Of a stretch of 64,000 bases of DNA, positions 45,739-54,033 are shown piece after piece. The notes below the pieces were generated by a model. The model was not told the origin of the DNA. It searched no databases and saw only the letters and a list, made by a program, of their open reading frames with translations. How positions within the stretch are numbered: position 1 is the stretch's first letter; each line of letters starts with the position of its first letter. The position numbers and the translations under genes are program-made. This stretch comes from Streptomyces hyaluromycini (GTDB taxonomy: Bacteria; Actinomycetota; Actinomycetes; Streptomycetales; Streptomycetaceae): the NCBI RefSeq assembly GCF_002217755.1, contig NZ_BCFL01000018.1:248001-312000 (forward strand). The letters are read 5' to 3'.

Positions 45739-47085
45739 ATGTCCTCGATCACCTGCACCCCGCCGGTCCCCGCTCCCGGGGAGCCCGCCCCCGAACTGCG
45801 CGACCGGGCTCGGGGCGCGCTGCTGGGCCTGGCCGTGGGCGACGCGCTGGGGGCGCCGGCGGAGAACATGAAGCCCTCCGAGATCCGCGCGCGCTGGGGC
45901 CGCATCACGGGATACGTGACCGACCACCCCGCCGGTACGGACGACACCGAGTACGCGATCTTCTCCGGCCTCCTCCTCGCCCGGCACGGCTCGGCCCTCA
46001 CCCCGGCCCATGCCGAGGCGGCCTGGCACGAGTGGATCGCCGACCGGGCCGAGGGCCCCTTCAAGGGCGCGGGCTTCAGTGAACGCGGCACCCTGGAGAA
46101 CCTCCGCCGGGGCCTGGCCGCCCCCATCTCCGCCCAGCACCGGCACGCCTGGAGCGACGGCCTGGCCATGCGGGCGGCCCCGTTCGGCGTCTTCGCGGCG
46201 GGCCGCCCCGCCGAGGCGGCCCGGCTCGTCGCCGTCGACGGCTCGGTGAGCCACGAGGGCGAGGGCATCTACGGCGGCCAGGCGGTGGCGGCGGGGGTCG
46301 CGGCGGCGATGGCGGGGGCCCCGCCGACGGCGGTGGTCGCGGCGGCGCTCGCGGTGATCCCGGACGACTCCTGGACCGCCCGCTCCCTGCGCCGCGCGGT
46401 GTCGGTGGCCCACCGGGGCGAACGGGCGGTGCGCTCCGCGGTGGTCATCGGCGGCTACCCGTGGACCGACCTGGCCCCGGAGGCGGTGGCCCTGGCCTTC
46501 GGCGCGTACGCGGCGGCGGACGGCGACTTCCGGGACGCGGTGCTGACGGCCGTGAACATGGGGCGCGACGCGGACACGACGGCCGCGGTGGCCGGCGCGC
46601 TGGCGGGCGCGACGACGGGAGAGACGTCGATCCCACCGGAGTGGGCAGCAGCGATCGGCCCGGCACGAGGCAGCTGCCTGCCGTCGATGGCGGGGCAGCA
46701 TGTGCTGGAGGTGGCGGAACTCCTGACAGCTGCGGCTTCGCCACAGACCGAGCCACAGCCCTCGACACCAGCACGGCTGCCGACCGAGCCACGGCCTTGG
46801 GCCACAGCCGATCCGCCGACCGAGCCCCAACCCGAACCGCTCAGCCTCATCCCGACCGAGCCCCAACCCGAACCGCTCAGCCTCATCCCGACCGAGCCGC
46901 AGCCGTCCGCACCAGCCTTTCCGCCGACCGAGCCACACCCCTCCGCACCATCCTTTCTGCCCACCGAGCCACAACCCCCTGCACCAGCCTTTCTGCCCAC
47001 CGAGTCGGGTGGTGGGTGGGCGAGGTCTTGGGGGTCCAGGGGGCGGAGCCCCCTGGGGGCCGGCTGCGGCGAAGGGCTCCGGTGA
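45739..47085 (+). CDS. ADP-ribosylglycohydrolase-family protein 1, with repeat-derived tail
   Basis: A 448-residue DraG/ARH-fold protein; residues 24-330 are the catalytic domain. The opening helix RGALLGLAVGDALGAP, first metal motif AGTDDTEYA (instead of the usual TDDT-x-M) and second metal motif NMGRDADTTAAVAGALAGA are intact, so it can probably bind two Mg2+ and hydrolyse an ADP-ribosyl or related N-glycosidic bond. Residues ~336-419 are seven 12-residue repeats (PTEPQPxxPxxL) and the last ~25 residues come from a GC-rich hairpin element; both are absent from the family. ATG at 45739 follows GGAGAGG. It heads a seven-gene coupled operon. Confidence 0.85.
   Translation: MSSITCTPPVPAPGEPAPELRDRARGALLGLAVGDALGAPAENMKPSEIRARWGRITGYVTDHPAGTDDTEYAIFSGLLLARHGSALTPAHAEAAWHEWIADRAEGPFKGAGFSERGTLENLRRGLAAPISAQHRHAWSDGLAMRAAPFGVFAAGRPAEAARLVAVDGSVSHEGEGIYGGQAVAAGVAAAMAGAPPTAVVAAALAVIPDDSWTARSLRRAVSVAHRGERAVRSAVVIGGYPWTDLAPEAVALAFGAYAAADGDFRDAVLTAVNMGRDADTTAAVAGALAGATTGETSIPPEWAAAIGPARGSCLPSMAGQHVLEVAELLTAAASPQTEPQPSTPARLPTEPRPWATADPPTEPQPEPLSLIPTEPQPEPLSLIPTEPQPSAPAFPPTEPHPSAPSFLPTEPQPPAPAFLPTESGGGWARSWGSRGRSPLGAGCGEGLR
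46744..46995. repeat. 36-bp tandem repeat (7 copies) in the first glycohydrolase gene
   Basis: Seven 36-bp units each encode 12 residues of the pattern PTEPQPxxPxxL. Units 3 and 4 (46816-46851 and 46852-46887) are identical at the DNA level, a sign of recent duplication by slippage or unequal exchange. Confidence 0.88.
47036..47056. terminator. Terminator-like hairpin inside the operon
   Basis: CCAGGGGGC-gga-GCCCCCTGG, a perfect 9-bp stem, lies in the last codons of the first glycohydrolase gene, 26 bp before the start of the second. It looks like an intergenic hairpin element that has been read into the coding sequence. Confidence 0.6.
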
Positions 47086-48200
47086 ACCGGCGTCGTATCG
47101 AGGGCCTCCTGCTGGGCCTCGCCGCAGGCGACGCCGCCGGCTGGCCTTCCGCGCGGCACCGCGCATCCCGCATGCCGGAATGGACCCGCCGCCTCACCCG
47201 CGAACTCGACACCTTCGCCGAACAGAACGCGACCACCACCCTCCCCGTCCCCATCGCCCTCAACCAACCCCCCGAGCCCCTCCGCCTCGGCCCCTCCGAC
47301 GACGCCGAGTGGGCGGCCTTCGCCGCGGAAGCCGTCCTGCGCGCCGGCGACGACACCGCCCTCGGCGACCTCAGCCGTGAGCTCCGCACCCGCGCCGCCA
47401 TCGACCTCACCTGGACCGCGGTCGCCTCCGAGGTCGCCGCCGCGGCCGAACGCGCCCCGGAGGTCGAGTCGGCCGTACTCCCCCTGCGCGCCCGCATCTC
47501 CGTCCGCGCCGGTCTCGGCAATCTCGCCGCCGGCCTGCGCCCGCCCGCCACCGGCCACGACAACCCGCACTACTTCGACGACGCCGCCTGCGTCCGTGCC
47601 TGCGCGCTCGCCGTCGCCCACCCCGGCGACCCCCAACGCGCCTCCGACCTCGCCGAGTTCGACGCCCGCTACACCCAGGACGGCGACGGCGTGCACGGCG
47701 CCCGCGCCATGGCCGCGGCCCTCGCGCTCGCCCTCGTCGGCGCCGAGGTCGAGACCTGCGTGGCCGCAGCGCTCACCGAACTCCCCGAGTCCACCGAGAT
47801 CGGCCGCAACGCCCGCCACGCCCTGACCCTCACCGGCGCCACGGACACGGCATTCGCCCTGGTCCCCCTCCTCGAACACCAAATCGTCGACCACGTCTAC
47901 AGCTACGGAATCGCCGCCGCCGAAACCGTCCCGGTCGCCCTCGCCCTCGCCACCGCCGCGCGCGGCCGGATCGCCGAGGCCGTACCCGCCGCCGCGTGTC
48001 TGTCGAGGGTCGCCGACTCCGCCCCCGCCCTGGCCGGTGCCCTCACCGGCGCCCTCGGCGGCGCCGATGCGATTCCGCCGTCCTGGCGGGACGCCTGCCG
48101 CACCCTCTCCGGCTGTGCCCTCCCCCGCCTCACCGGCACGGACCTCGTGGAACTCGCCGAACTCCTGGAAGCCACACAACCGGCCCGTCCAGGTGGATGA
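47082..48200 (+). CDS. ADP-ribosylglycohydrolase-family protein 2, degenerate active site
   Basis: A 372-residue member of the ARH fold, coupled to gene 1 by a GTGA overlap with AAGGG upstream. It starts GLLLGLAAGDAAGWP, as in the family. The first metal motif is reduced to GPSDDAEWA, and where relatives have GxDxDT/S near the C-terminus it reads LSRVADSAPALAGALTGAL, losing the first Asp and the Gly. Two-metal catalysis therefore looks impaired. It may be a non-catalytic partner of genes 1, 3 or 4, or it may use a different substrate or a single metal. Confidence 0.8.
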   Translation: MNRRRIEGLLLGLAAGDAAGWPSARHRASRMPEWTRRLTRELDTFAEQNATTTLPVPIALNQPPEPLRLGPSDDAEWAAFAAEAVLRAGDDTALGDLSRELRTRAAIDLTWTAVASEVAAAAERAPEVESAVLPLRARISVRAGLGNLAAGLRPPATGHDNPHYFDDAACVRACALAVAHPGDPQRASDLAEFDARYTQDGDGVHGARAMAAALALALVGAEVETCVAAALTELPESTEIGRNARHALTLTGATDTAFALVPLLEHQIVDHVYSYGIAAAETVPVALALATAARGRIAEAVPAAACLSRVADSAPALAGALTGALGGADAIPPSWRDACRTLSGCALPRLTGTDLVELAELLEATQPARPGG

Positions 48201-49384
48201 TTCGGTGCATGACGCCCAAAGGAGAAGAAAGCGCCGGAGCTTCGCTCGCCGACCGGATCACCGGAGCACTGGTCGGGGCCGCCGTCGGCGACGCCCTCGG
48301 CGGTCCGGTCGAGGGCTACTCCCCCGACCAGATCCTCGAACGCCACGGCGGCCGCGTCCACAGCATCGTCGGCCCCTGGAACGGCGACGACTGGCGCACC
48401 GCCCGTCCCATCGCGCCGTACCACAAGGGCGACGGGCACGTCACCGACGACACCTTGATGACCCATGCGCTGGTCCGGGTGTACGACCGGGTCCGCGACC
48501 ATCTCGACGCGTACGCGATCGCCGACCACCTGGTCCCCGACCTGATGACCAACCCCCGCTGGATCCCGGAACTGGAGACGGAGACCATCCCCCTCCACCG
48601 GATCTTCCTCGCGGAGAAGTGGCTGGCGACCCGCCTCCACTACGGCCATGCCGACCCCCGGGAAGCCGGCGTCGGCAACATCGTCAACTGCGGTGCGGCG
48701 ATGTACATGGCCCCGGTCGGCCTGGTCAACGCGGCACACCCGCGGGCGGCGTACGCCGAGGCGCTGGACATCACGGGCGCCCACCAGTCGTCGTACGGCA
48801 GGGAGGCGGCGGGCGTCTTCGCGGCGGCGGTGGCGGCGGCGACGGCGCCCGGCGCGACACCGGACTCCGTGGTCGGCGTCTGCCTGTCCATGGCGAAGGA
48901 TGGCACCCGCGAGGCGATCGAGCGCGTCTGTGAAACGGCGGCACACCACTCCGACTTCGAGTCGGCGCTCGCCCCGCTCCGCGACGCGGTCGCCCCCTAC
49001 GACACGGTGGGCCCCGACTACCGGTCCCCCTCCCTCGGCGCCCGCCGCCCCTCCCGCCTCCACGCCATCGAGGAACTCCCCGTCGCCCTGGGCATGTTGC
49101 TGGTGGCCGACGGCGACTACCGGCACGCCGTCCTCGGTTCCGTCAACTACGGCCGGGACTGCGACTCCATCGCGACGATGGCGGGCGCGATCGCCGGCGC
49201 GCTGGGCTCGCCGGTTCCGGAGGACTGGTCGAAGCGGGTCGCGGAGGCCAGCCGCCTCGACCTCTGGGAACCGCCCCGTGTCCTGGCCGGGGTGGCTCGG
49301 GAGGTCTTCGCCCGCGACGTCGAACGCCGCCGAGTCCACGAGGAGTCCTTCGCCCGCCTCGGAGGCCCGAGTTGCTCCGACTGA
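48197..49384 (+). CDS. ADP-ribosylglycohydrolase-family protein 3
   Basis: A 395-residue ARH-fold protein. ADRITGALVGAAVGDALGGPVEGYSP, the first metal motif HVTDDTLMTHAL and the second NYGRDCDSIATMAGAIAGAL are complete. The additional segment VNCGAAMYMAPVGLVNAAHP is typical of the subgroup near crystallin J1-like and nucleoside-type glycohydrolases. ATG at 48197 overlaps the previous stop (ATGA); an in-frame ATG at 48209 is the alternative. The substrate is unknown; the operon context suggests a ribosyl compound whose sugar is then phosphorylated by the ribokinase. Confidence 0.86.
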   Translation: MIRCMTPKGEESAGASLADRITGALVGAAVGDALGGPVEGYSPDQILERHGGRVHSIVGPWNGDDWRTARPIAPYHKGDGHVTDDTLMTHALVRVYDRVRDHLDAYAIADHLVPDLMTNPRWIPELETETIPLHRIFLAEKWLATRLHYGHADPREAGVGNIVNCGAAMYMAPVGLVNAAHPRAAYAEALDITGAHQSSYGREAAGVFAAAVAAATAPGATPDSVVGVCLSMAKDGTREAIERVCETAAHHSDFESALAPLRDAVAPYDTVGPDYRSPSLGARRPSRLHAIEELPVALGMLLVADGDYRHAVLGSVNYGRDCDSIATMAGAIAGALGSPVPEDWSKRVAEASRLDLWEPPRVLAGVAREVFARDVERRRVHEESFARLGGPSCSD

Positions 49385-50931
49385 CCTGGGTCCAGCCGGA
49401 GGATCTGCTGGGCCATGAGCTGCGCCAGGCCCGGCAGGACGGCCGGGAGCCCTCGGCCGTCGAGGCGAGGTGGCGGGCGGCGGGGGGCGCGGACGCACCG
49501 GACCGGGCGGGTGCGTCGGAGCGGCGGGCGTCGCGCTATCTCCGCCAGCTGGCGGAGGACCTGCTCGACGAACTCGCGGACCTGCCGAGCCGGTTGAACG
49601 AGCCGACGGACCTGGCCGAGATCAAGGCGCTGTGCCCGCAGTGGCCGAACGCCCACCGGGGAGGGCGGTGCGGACCGTCGTGCGACTGCGGCTGCGATGT
49701 GGCTGATCGCACCCACGCGGCGGAGCCGCAAATGTCTCAGCCCCGCGCCCCTGACGGGGCGCTGCCCAGCCGTGTCTCTCATCCAGCCGCGGGCAGTCGT
49801 GCCGCTGGGGCGGCACGGGTGGGCGCGGGCGGCACCCGGCAAGCGCCGGTGAGCGTCCCTACCCCCCGGCCCCCACACCCCCGCGCCTACCACGCCGCCT
49901 GGCTCGGCAGAGCCGTCGGCTGTCTCCTCGGCAAGCCCGTCGAGAAGCTCCCCCTGCACGCCATCCGCGAACTCGCCCGCGCCACCGGCAACTGGCCCCT
50001 GGACCAGTACTTCACCGCCCACGGCGTCCCCACGGAACTCCTCTCCGCCCACCCCTGGAACCGCCGCTCGGCACCCACCTCCCTCGCCGAGAACATCGAC
50101 GGCATGCCCGAGGACGACGACCTCAACTACCCCCTCCTCAACCTCCTCCTGCTCCAACGCCACACCAGGGACTTCACCACCACCGACGTCGCCGCGCTCT
50201 GGCTCGACGAACTCCCCGCCGGCCGCACCTTCACCGCCGAACGCATCGCCTACCGCAACCTCCTCACCGGCATCGAGCCCCCGCACACCGCCCGCCACCG
50301 CAACCCCTTCCGCGAGTGGATCGGCGCCCTCATCCGCGCCGACGTGCACGGCTGGACCAACCCCGGCGACCCGGCCGCCGCGGCCGAACAGGCCCACCGC
50401 GACGCCACCCTCACCCACACGGCCAACGGCGTCTACGCGGCGATGTTCACGGCGGCCGTCATCGCCACCGCCGCCACCGGCACCCACGACGTCCACGCCT
50501 GTCTGCGCACCGGCCGCACGGTGATCCCGCCCCGCTCCCGGCTCGCCCGCGCCGTCGACCACGCGATCCGGCTCGCCGAGGAACACGACGACTTCGACAC
50601 CGTCGTGGACGAACTCCACGCCATCCACTCCCCCACCCACCACTGGGTGCACGCCATCCCCAACACCGCCCTGACCGCCGCCGCCCTCACCCACGCCGAC
50701 GGCGACTTCACCGGCTCCGTCTGCCGCGCGGTGAGCGGCGGTTGGGACACCGACTCGAACGGGGCGACCGCCGGCTCCGTCGCCGGTCTGCTCGCGGGCG
50801 ACCCCGACGCACTCCCCGACCGCTGGACGACCCCGCTCAAGAACCGACTCGCCACCTCCGTCGCCGGCTTCGACAGCACCGGCTTCGACGCCCTCGCCCA
50901 CCTCACCCACCTGGAGGCGACCCGCTCATGA
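49372..50931 (+). CDS. ADP-ribosylglycohydrolase-family protein 4, two-part with repeat-bearing linker
   Basis: A 519-residue protein. Residues 1-~100 (LRLTWVQPEDLLGHELRQAR onwards) form a separate helical N-terminal region. The ARH domain begins near residue 165 (HAAWLGRAVGCLLGKPVEKL), with metal motifs MPEDDDLNYPLL and SGGWDTDSNGATAGSVAG. Residues ~110-131 of the linker are encoded by a copy of the dispersed double-hairpin repeat (49700-49762) in an open frame, so this strain's linker is probably longer than in relatives. TTG at 49372 follows GGAGG and overlaps gene 3 by 13 bp. The stop overlaps the ribokinase ATG. Confidence 0.83.
   Translation: MLRLTWVQPEDLLGHELRQARQDGREPSAVEARWRAAGGADAPDRAGASERRASRYLRQLAEDLLDELADLPSRLNEPTDLAEIKALCPQWPNAHRGGRCGPSCDCGCDVADRTHAAEPQMSQPRAPDGALPSRVSHPAAGSRAAGAARVGAGGTRQAPVSVPTPRPPHPRAYHAAWLGRAVGCLLGKPVEKLPLHAIRELARATGNWPLDQYFTAHGVPTELLSAHPWNRRSAPTSLAENIDGMPEDDDLNYPLLNLLLLQRHTRDFTTTDVAALWLDELPAGRTFTAERIAYRNLLTGIEPPHTARHRNPFREWIGALIRADVHGWTNPGDPAAAAEQAHRDATLTHTANGVYAAMFTAAVIATAATGTHDVHACLRTGRTVIPPRSRLARAVDHAIRLAEEHDDFDTVVDELHAIHSPTHHWVHAIPNTALTAAALTHADGDFTGSVCRAVSGGWDTDSNGATAGSVAGLLAGDPDALPDRWTTPLKNRLATSVAGFDSTGFDALAHLTHLEATRS
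49700..49762 (+). repeat. Dispersed double-hairpin repeat, copy E, inside a coding sequence
   Basis: GGCTGATCGCACCCACGCGG, GCGGCGGAGCCGC, then CAGCCCCGCGCCCC-tgac-GGGGCGC: the same layout as copies A-D, but inside the fourth glycohydrolase gene and without stop codons in its frame. Confidence 0.8.
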
Positions 50932-51821
50932 CCCACATCGCCGTACTCGGCAGCATGAACATGGACCTCGTCGCGTACGCCGAGAAGGCCCCGCAGCTCG
51001 GCGAGACCGTGACGGGACGGGCGTTCCGCACGATCCCCGGCGGCAAGGGCGCCAACCAGGCGATCGCCGCCGCCCGCGCCGGCGCCACCGTCTCGATGAT
51101 CGGCGCGGTCGGCCACGACGTCTACGGCTCCCGGATGCGCGAGACCCTCGAACACTCCGGCGTGGACACGGACTCGCTGCGCACGATCGAGGGCCCCTCC
51201 GGCACCGCGCACATCGTCGTGGACGACGAGGGCGGCAACGCGATCGTGGTGGTCCCCGGCGCGAACGGCACCGTCGACCATCTCGCGCCCGGCGACGAGG
51301 GCGTCATCGCCTCCGCCGACACCCTGCTCCTCCAACTGGAGATCCCGCTCGCCGCGGTCGTGGCCGGTGCGGAGGCCGCCCGCCGCCACGGCGTGCGGAC
51401 CATCCTCACTCCGTCCCCCGCCCATCCGCTCCCGTTCGAACTCCTCCACAACATCGACCTGCTGGTGCCCAACGAGCGGGAGGCGGCCACCCTCACCGAC
51501 CGCGGTGACCCGCGCGACGCGGCGGCCGCGCTCCTCGACCGGGTACCGCAGGTCGTGGTCACGCTCGGCGCGGCCGGCAGCCTCTACCTCACCCGCGACG
51601 CCGCCCCCCTCGTCATCCCCGCACCCCGGGTGACCGCCGTCGACTCGACGGGCGCGGGCGACACCTTCGTCGGCGCCCTCGCGGTGGCCCTCGCCGAGGA
51701 GAAACCGATCCGCGAGGCCCTGTCCTGGGCGGCCGCCGCGGCGGCGATCTCCGTACAACGGGAGGGGGCGACGGAGTCGATGCCGTACCGCCCGGAGATC
51801 GAGGCCCAGTACACCGCATGA
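50928..51821 (+). CDS. rbsK: Ribokinase
   Basis: A 297-residue PfkB-family sugar kinase. LGSMNMDLVAYAEKAPQLGET is the N-terminal sugar site, IPGGKGANQAIAAARAGA the first PfkB signature, and VDSTGAGDTFVGALAVAL the second, with the catalytic Asp. These match ribokinase better than fructokinase or adenosine kinase. It would form ribose-5-phosphate from ribose. ATG at 50928 overlaps the fourth glycohydrolase (ATGA), and its stop overlaps the CoA-transferase. This position links it to the glycohydrolases: they could release ribose or ADP-ribose for it. Confidence 0.9.
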   Translation: MTHIAVLGSMNMDLVAYAEKAPQLGETVTGRAFRTIPGGKGANQAIAAARAGATVSMIGAVGHDVYGSRMRETLEHSGVDTDSLRTIEGPSGTAHIVVDDEGGNAIVVVPGANGTVDHLAPGDEGVIASADTLLLQLEIPLAAVVAGAEAARRHGVRTILTPSPAHPLPFELLHNIDLLVPNEREAATLTDRGDPRDAAAALLDRVPQVVVTLGAAGSLYLTRDAAPLVIPAPRVTAVDSTGAGDTFVGALAVALAEEKPIREALSWAAAAAAISVQREGATESMPYRPEIEAQYTA

Positions 51822-53104
51822 GTACGACACCCACGACACCCACGACAGGCACGGCAGCCACGGCAGCCACGAACACGACAGCCATGAGCCCGGCGGGGCG
51901 CCCCGAGTCACCGCCCCCTCCGCCGCCCCTCACCGGTCTGCGCGTCCTCGATCTCGCCACCCTCTTCGCCGGTCCGCTCGCCGCCACCCTGCTCGGTGAC
52001 TTCGGTGCCGAGGTCATCAAGGTCGAGCACCCCGCCAAGCCCGACCCCTCCCGAGGCCACGGCCCGGCCAAACAGGGCGTCGGCCTGTGGTGGAAGCTGC
52101 TCGGCCGCAACAAGCGCACCCTCACCCTCGACCTGTCCAAGCCCGGCGGCCGCTCCACCCTGCTCCGGCTCGCCGCCACCGCCGACGTGATCATCGAGAA
52201 CTTCCGCCCCGGCACCCTGGAGAAGTGGGACCTCGGCTGGGCGGAGCTCTCCGCAGCCAACCCGCGCCTGGTCCTGACCCGGGTCACCGCCTTCGGCCAG
52301 TTCGGCCCGTACGCCCACCGCCCCGGCTTCGGCACCCTCGCCGAGGCGATGAGCGGCTTCGCGGCGATCACCGGCGAGCCGGACGCCCCGCCGACACTGC
52401 CCCCGTTCGGGCTCGCCGACTCCATCGCGGCACTGGCGACCGCGTACGCCGTCATGACCGCGCTCGCGGCCCGGGACCGCACCGGCGGGGGCCAGGTCGT
52501 CGACATGGCGATCATCGAGCCGATCCTGGCCGTCCTCGGCCCCCAGCCCACCTGGTACGACCAGCTCGGCTACGTCCAGGCACGCACCGGCAACCGGTCC
52601 GCCAACAACGCCCCGCGCAACACCTACCGCACGGCGGACGGGAGCTGGGTCGCGGTGTCCACCTCGGCCCAGTCGATCGCCGAACGCGTGCTGCGGCTGG
52701 TCGGGCGCCCGGAGCTGATCGACGAGCCGTGGTTCGCGACCGGTGCCGGCCGGGCCGCGCACGCCGACGTCCTCGACGCGGCCGTCGGCGACTGGGTCGC
52801 CACCCGCTCCCGTACCGAGGTGCTGGCCGAGTTCGAGAAGGCGGAGGCGGCGGTGGCGCCGGTCCAGGACGTACGGGACGTCATGGAGGACCCCCAGTAC
52901 CAGGCCCTCAACACGATCACCACCGTCCCCGACCCCGAACTGGGCCCGCTGCGCATGCAGAACGTCCTCTTCCGGCTCTCCGCCACCCCCGGCGCGATCC
53001 GCTGGACCGGCCGCCCGCACGGCGCCGACACGGACGAGGTCCTGACCGAGCTGGGCCTGACCCCGGCCCAGGTGCGGGCCCTGCGCGAGGAGGGCGCCGT
53101 ATGA
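51818..53104 (+). CDS. Class III CoA-transferase (CaiB/BaiF/Frc family)
   Basis: A 428-residue family III CoA-transferase. The domain begins at about residue 38 (LTGLRVLDLATLFAGPLAATLLGDFGAEVIKVE); the nucleophilic Asp is expected in GQVVDMAIIE (residue ~229). Family members move CoA between carboxylates, for example from succinyl-CoA to malate, itaconate or citramalate. The first ~35 residues are a Thr/Ala/Pro low-complexity tail coded by a 9-bp repeat; a second ATG at 51884 (SPAGRPE) may be the true start, but the ATGA overlap with rbsK favours 51818. It is coupled to the CitE-like gene. Confidence 0.87.
   Translation: MSTTPTTPTTGTAATAATNTTAMSPAGRPESPPPPPPLTGLRVLDLATLFAGPLAATLLGDFGAEVIKVEHPAKPDPSRGHGPAKQGVGLWWKLLGRNKRTLTLDLSKPGGRSTLLRLAATADVIIENFRPGTLEKWDLGWAELSAANPRLVLTRVTAFGQFGPYAHRPGFGTLAEAMSGFAAITGEPDAPPTLPPFGLADSIAALATAYAVMTALAARDRTGGGQVVDMAIIEPILAVLGPQPTWYDQLGYVQARTGNRSANNAPRNTYRTADGSWVAVSTSAQSIAERVLRLVGRPELIDEPWFATGAGRAAHADVLDAAVGDWVATRSRTEVLAEFEKAEAAVAPVQDVRDVMEDPQYQALNTITTVPDPELGPLRMQNVLFRLSATPGAIRWTGRPHGADTDEVLTELGLTPAQVRALREEGAV
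51824..51883. repeat. 9-bp degenerate tandem repeat at the 5' end of the CoA-transferase gene
   Basis: Units of the type ACGACACCC / ACGGCAGCC repeat about six times and encode TTP, TTG and TAA triplets. The frame is preserved. Confidence 0.7.
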
Positions 53105-53922
53105 CCACCGTGCCCTTCCCCCTGACCTGGCTGTACGTCCCCGGAGACCGGCCGCATGTCGTCGCCAAGGCGCTGGTCTCCGGAACCGACGTGGTGGTGA
53201 TCGACCTGGAGGACGCGGTCGCCCCCGACCGCAAGGACCACGCCCGCGCCGCCACCGCCGAGCTCCTCGCCCACCACCAGCCGGTCCCGGTCCACGTCCG
53301 GATCAACGGCCTGGACACGCCCTGGGCACAGGACGACATCCAGGCCCTGCTCGGCCTCCCCGGCCTCGCCGGGCTGCGCCTCCCGAAGGTGACGGGCCCC
53401 GAGGACATCCGCCACCTCGCCACCCGGACCACCGCCCTCCCCCTCTACGCCCTGCTCGAATCGGCCCTCGGCATCGAACACGCCTACGCCATCGCCGCCG
53501 CCCACCCCGCCCTGCGGGGCATCTCCCTGGGCGAGGCGGACCTACGGGCCGACCTGGGTGTACGGGACGACATCGGCCTCGACTGGTCCCGGTCCCGGAT
53601 CGTGGTCGCCGCGCGGGCCGCGGGCCTGGCCCCACCGCCCCAGTCGGTCCACCCCGACACCCGCGACCTCAACGGCCTCGCCGCCTCCTGCGCGCACGGC
53701 CGCGCCCTGGGCTTCCTGGGCCGCGCCGCGATCCACCCCCGTCAGCTCCCGATCATCGAACGGGCCTACCTCCCCACGGAGGCCGAACTGGAACAGGCGG
53801 AGACGGTCATCAAGGCAGCCACCACAGAGCAGGGCGCCCAGGCCCTCCCCGACGGCAGCTTCATCGACGCAGCGGTGGTGGCAGCGGCCCGCAGAACCCT
53901 GTCCCTCACAAACCGCCGGTGA
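53101..53922 (+). CDS. HpcH/HpaI aldolase/citrate lyase-family protein (CitE-like)
   Basis: A 273-residue CitE-superfamily TIM barrel. WLYVPGDRPHVVAKAL binds CoA phosphate, VVVIDLEDAVAPDRKDHAR carries the Mg2+ Glu/Asp, VHVRINGLDTPWAQDD and LRLPKVTGPED follow, and LLESALGIEHAYAIA, then ISLGEADLRADLG, provide the second metal ligands. Stand-alone members with an adjacent class III CoA-transferase usually cleave malyl-, citramalyl- or beta-methylmalyl-CoA. ATG at 53101 overlaps the previous stop. It is the last gene of the seven-gene operon, before a strong bidirectional terminator. Confidence 0.88.
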   Translation: MTTVPFPLTWLYVPGDRPHVVAKALVSGTDVVVIDLEDAVAPDRKDHARAATAELLAHHQPVPVHVRINGLDTPWAQDDIQALLGLPGLAGLRLPKVTGPEDIRHLATRTTALPLYALLESALGIEHAYAIAAAHPALRGISLGEADLRADLGVRDDIGLDWSRSRIVVAARAAGLAPPPQSVHPDTRDLNGLAASCAHGRALGFLGRAAIHPRQLPIIERAYLPTEAELEQAETVIKAATTEQGAQALPDGSFIDAAVVAAARRTLSLTNRR

Positions 53923-54033
53923 TCCCTTTCACAGGCGATCCCCTCCGCCGGTTTTTCCTTCCGCCGCAACGGCGAGACCCACAACGGCCTTGTCCGGCGG
54001 CGCCGGACCCGGCGCACCCCGTCGGCCCGCACA

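Noticed and set aside
46461..47084. Extension of the second glycohydrolase gene upstream to about 46461
   Set aside because: The frame is open but lies antisense-like within glycohydrolase 1 in a different frame; the GTGA overlap and ribosome binding site at 47082 mark the real start.
53923..54033. Second terminator-like element (CCGCCGGTTTTTCC) after the CitE-like gene
   Set aside because: The CCGCCGG segments are direct repeats that do not pair into a stem; the real hairpin is at 54034-54072.
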